Source of the DNA: Casuarina equisetifolia
Lineage: Eukaryota; Streptophyta; Magnoliopsida; Fagales; Casuarinaceae
Direction of reading: 5' to 3'
Assembly: GCA_028551475.1 (NCBI GenBank)
Contig: CM052359.1
Location: 25,359,583 to 25,423,582, forward strand
DNA: 64,000 nt
The position numbers and the translations under genes are program-made. Below are positions 61,591 through 64,000 of this stretch, piece after piece; positions within the stretch are counted from its first letter, which is position 1; every line of letters begins with the position of its first letter. The notes under the pieces are model-generated. The model was given only the letters and a program-made list of their open reading frames with translations. It had not been told where the DNA came from and searched no databases.

Positions 61591-62109
61591 TGTTGCGAAA
61601 GCAATTCCATCACATGAACATATAGACATATAGATAAAGAATAAACATACAAGAGACACAAGATTTAGAAGGTTCGGACCAACACAATGTCCTACGTCCC
61701 CCATCACCGATGCAACTACTGGCTCCTTCTTCTCTTATTAGATTTCTTCATGAGAATACAAAGGTGTTAATTACAATATTCACATATATAGCTCTCACAC
61801 AGCTATTCTCAATACTCATAGCAACTCACTTGATTCTCTCTTGGCCTATCGCTACTACACAAAGTAGCACTCTTTGGTTGCCGCCCTCATCAGGCGTAAT
61901 CCTTTCTCTTTCTGGCCTTTTTGGGTTTTCCTGTGATCTTCCCATTTTATACTAGCATCACAAGGGGAGTCCTAGCTGGATATTGCTAGGAGTCCTAACT
62001 GGATACCATTAAGAATCCTAATCAATATAGAGGAGAATAATTCTTAAAATATTCCTATAACATACATGAAATATATCTAGGCCTACTAATTTTTACTATA
62101 ATCCTAACA
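61591..62109 (-). mobile_element. 3' LTR of a minus-strand LTR retrotransposon inserted in copia sequence
   Basis: A 519-bp block has ends TGTTGCGAAAGC (left) and AATCCTAACA (right), so it starts TGTTAGGATT and ends CGCAACA on the minus strand. Just right of it the minus strand reads CCAAAAGGGGAAATTG, a polypurine tract at exactly the place expected upstream of a 3' LTR. It sits inside copia RNase H sequence (HERTK|TGTT), so it is a nested insertion. The element's other LTR should lie beyond base 64000. Confidence 0.75.
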
Positions 62110-64000
62110 ATTTCCCCTTTTGGAGTAAAATTAGTGCAACAACCTTGCACAATAGGTTGATATGTTGCACATATGACCTCTGAGTCCTCCAATAGTTGAG
62201 CATCTTCTCAGCATCAATCCACCATCCTGATTAGTACATCAGCTGCATATGAAGACATCTCTTCTCTAGCTTTCTAAGCTTTGCCTCCATTATCAGTAAA
62301 GGGAGACTCAACTTAATAACACATTAGTTGCATGGAAATATGTATTTCCCCTAGCTCCTCAAGCTTTTCCTTTATCTTTGATTTGATAAAAGGAATACTC
62401 AGCTGAAGGTGTATCATCTCTAAATGGTAAAAGAAATCAAGCTCACATCAAGCTCTTTTATGAATTGCCAAAGTCTCATGAACTTCATGGCTCCCATAAT
62501 CACAGCTATCTCTTAACTTCCACAAATGGCACCTCTACCACTAACTTTAGCTTATCTAGCTAATCTTCCAGCCAATTGTGAAGATTCACCAAGTCGGACT
62601 CCATATCTCATTACAAAGAAGTCCTACCATAGACGTCCATGTCTATTAATCAATTTGCTCCATATGCAATATCTGACCTTAACAACTCTCTCATCAAGCT
62701 GTCTACTGTTGGTATAACCTTAATAGTCTTTAATCATATCCATCTTACAGTAGCTCAAAATATCAACCGAGAACATGTGTGATAGGCATACAACCTCTAA
62801 TGAATGGACTCTCTATCTCCCAGTCTCCCTTTTCAACTTAATCTAGTTGAAGGAATCCCACAACACTTCATCTTGAGTATCTCCTCCCAAGGTAGATATC
62901 GTGTCACTTAGGTCTTTTATAATAGATTCTGTCATAAGCTCCTTCTGCAACTTCTCCAAAGATCCTTGCAAGGTTTAACAACTAATCATGATGTTAACAT
63001 ACTTGAGAAGTGAAAACATACTAAAAAGAAAGGAGTCACCTTGAAGTAAACATTAACATTATTGCTTAAGCATCTAACAAATCCATACACACTCATGAAT
63101 TTGTATAACTTCAGGTATCATCGCCTAAGAAATAACAAAAAATCCTTACAAACTTTCTTTATCTATATATTATATTTTCCTTTAACTTCAAATTCCACAG
63201 GCTGCAACATAAAATGCCATAAAAAAATAAAACTCAATATCACCCATATCGAAGTTCTTATGATCAATAAGGAGAATGTATCATATCACTCTGTAACCAT
63301 CCACGTCATATGGTGCATCATCTGATAGCCAGCTACAACTAATCACAGTAGGTACTCGCACTACCATAAATTCCTCCTCAAACATGAGCTCACACTAGGG
63401 AATATCTCATTACTCTCTTGTGGACGTTTCAACCATAAAGTGATCAAAGATGAAAAAGAATCTCACTGCTCATACAATCACTAGGGTAGCAACTAAAGAT
63501 ATAACATTAACCAATTGAGCAATCCCAGGTACATCAACTCTATAGCAACCTCTGCTCATTTGTTAGTTCCCTCTTAACTATGGCTTATCAAATGCTCCCT
63601 AAATGAACACTACATCTCTAAGTGTCCATGTTATAAGCAGTCATCTAACGGAGCAATCCCAAGTAACCTCTGCTCATTTGTTAGTTCCCCCTTAACTGTG
63701 ACTTTATCAAACTTTCCTTGAATGAATACTATATCTCTAAGTGTCCATGTTATAGGCATTCTTCTAATCATCATCTCGTTATTCGCCAAAATGTCAATTT
63801 TGACATTAGGGTCTAACACATTATAAATCCCTTGGGTCTCATCAACCCTAAAATCAAGACATCTTTTATACTAGTGTCATCCAACTAGCCTAATCCTGTG
63901 GAATTCAAAACAGAGAAAACCATTTCTACCTCCTCCACATATGCAGTGTAACATCTAAGAAAAATCAATCATACTCTAGAGAATAACTTTACTCTTGAGC
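62110..64000 (-). mobile_element. Interior of the minus-strand LTR element, continues past the window
   Basis: Begins with the polypurine tract and runs to the right edge. Minus-strand translation gives only broken frames, the longest at 63819-63631 (MLDPNVKIDILANNEMMIRR...). I recognise no copia or gypsy polymerase motif in these 1.9 kb, so this part is either a 3' non-coding region or the whole element is non-autonomous. A 133-bp tandem duplication lies at 63517-63770. Confidence 0.55.
63517..63770. repeat. Two-copy ~130-bp tandem duplication
   Basis: GAGCAATCCCA at 63517 and 63650, CCTCTGCTCATTTGTTAGTT in both copies and ATCTCTAAGTGTCCATGTTA in both copies. Copy 2 lacks about 17 bases (TACATCAACTCTATAGC) present in copy 1 and differs by scattered substitutions. 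Confidence 0.9.

Overview
The window is nuclear DNA from a flowering plant. The genes have many short exons, long AT-rich introns with GT..AG borders, (CT)n-rich 5' leaders, plastid transit peptides and plant-specific gene families, and LTR retrotransposons fill the right third. I cannot name the species.

Layout: 1-2.6 kb holds the probable 5' end of a minus-strand gene that runs off the left edge. 2.6-7.0 kb is isopentenyl-diphosphate isomerase (minus, 6 exons). 9.94-10.23 kb is a small two-exon membrane protein gene (plus). 13.6-17.7 kb is an eIF5-mimic / BZW protein (plus, 8 coding exons). 18.4-25.8 kb is PYRR, a riboflavin-pathway reductase fused to a DUF1768 domain (plus, 9 exons), with a broken unidentified coding remnant on the opposite strand of its intron 8. 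31.6-36.1 kb is a clade-E-like PP2C phosphatase with a possible N-myristoylation site (plus, 5 coding exons). 37.1-41.1 kb is a serine carboxypeptidase-like 20 protein (minus, 14 exons). I built all six gene models by hand: every exon junction keeps the frame and every chain ends in a stop codon.

From about 41 kb onward I see no convincing host genes. This part holds a diverged 0.55-kb tandem duplication, a 19-copy A-rich minisatellite (46.56-47.13 kb), a 0.36-kb fold-back repeat (49.2-49.6 kb), a young non-autonomous LTR retrotransposon (50.94-56.99 kb), a badly decayed Ty1/copia polyprotein (about 57-61.6 kb), and a second LTR element inserted into copia RNase H sequence in the opposite direction (61.6 kb to beyond the right edge). 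The 50.94-56.99 kb element is the best-defined mobile system: two nearly identical 1.3-kb LTRs, a perfect 5-bp target duplication, a tRNA-type primer site and a gag ORF, but no reverse transcriptase, RNase H or integrase. That is the architecture of TR-GAG elements, which must borrow enzymes from an autonomous relative.

The host genes are unrelated housekeeping and signalling genes (isoprenoid, riboflavin, translation control, dephosphorylation, vacuolar or secreted peptidase-like). They form no operon-like system. I found no rRNA, tRNA or CRISPR.
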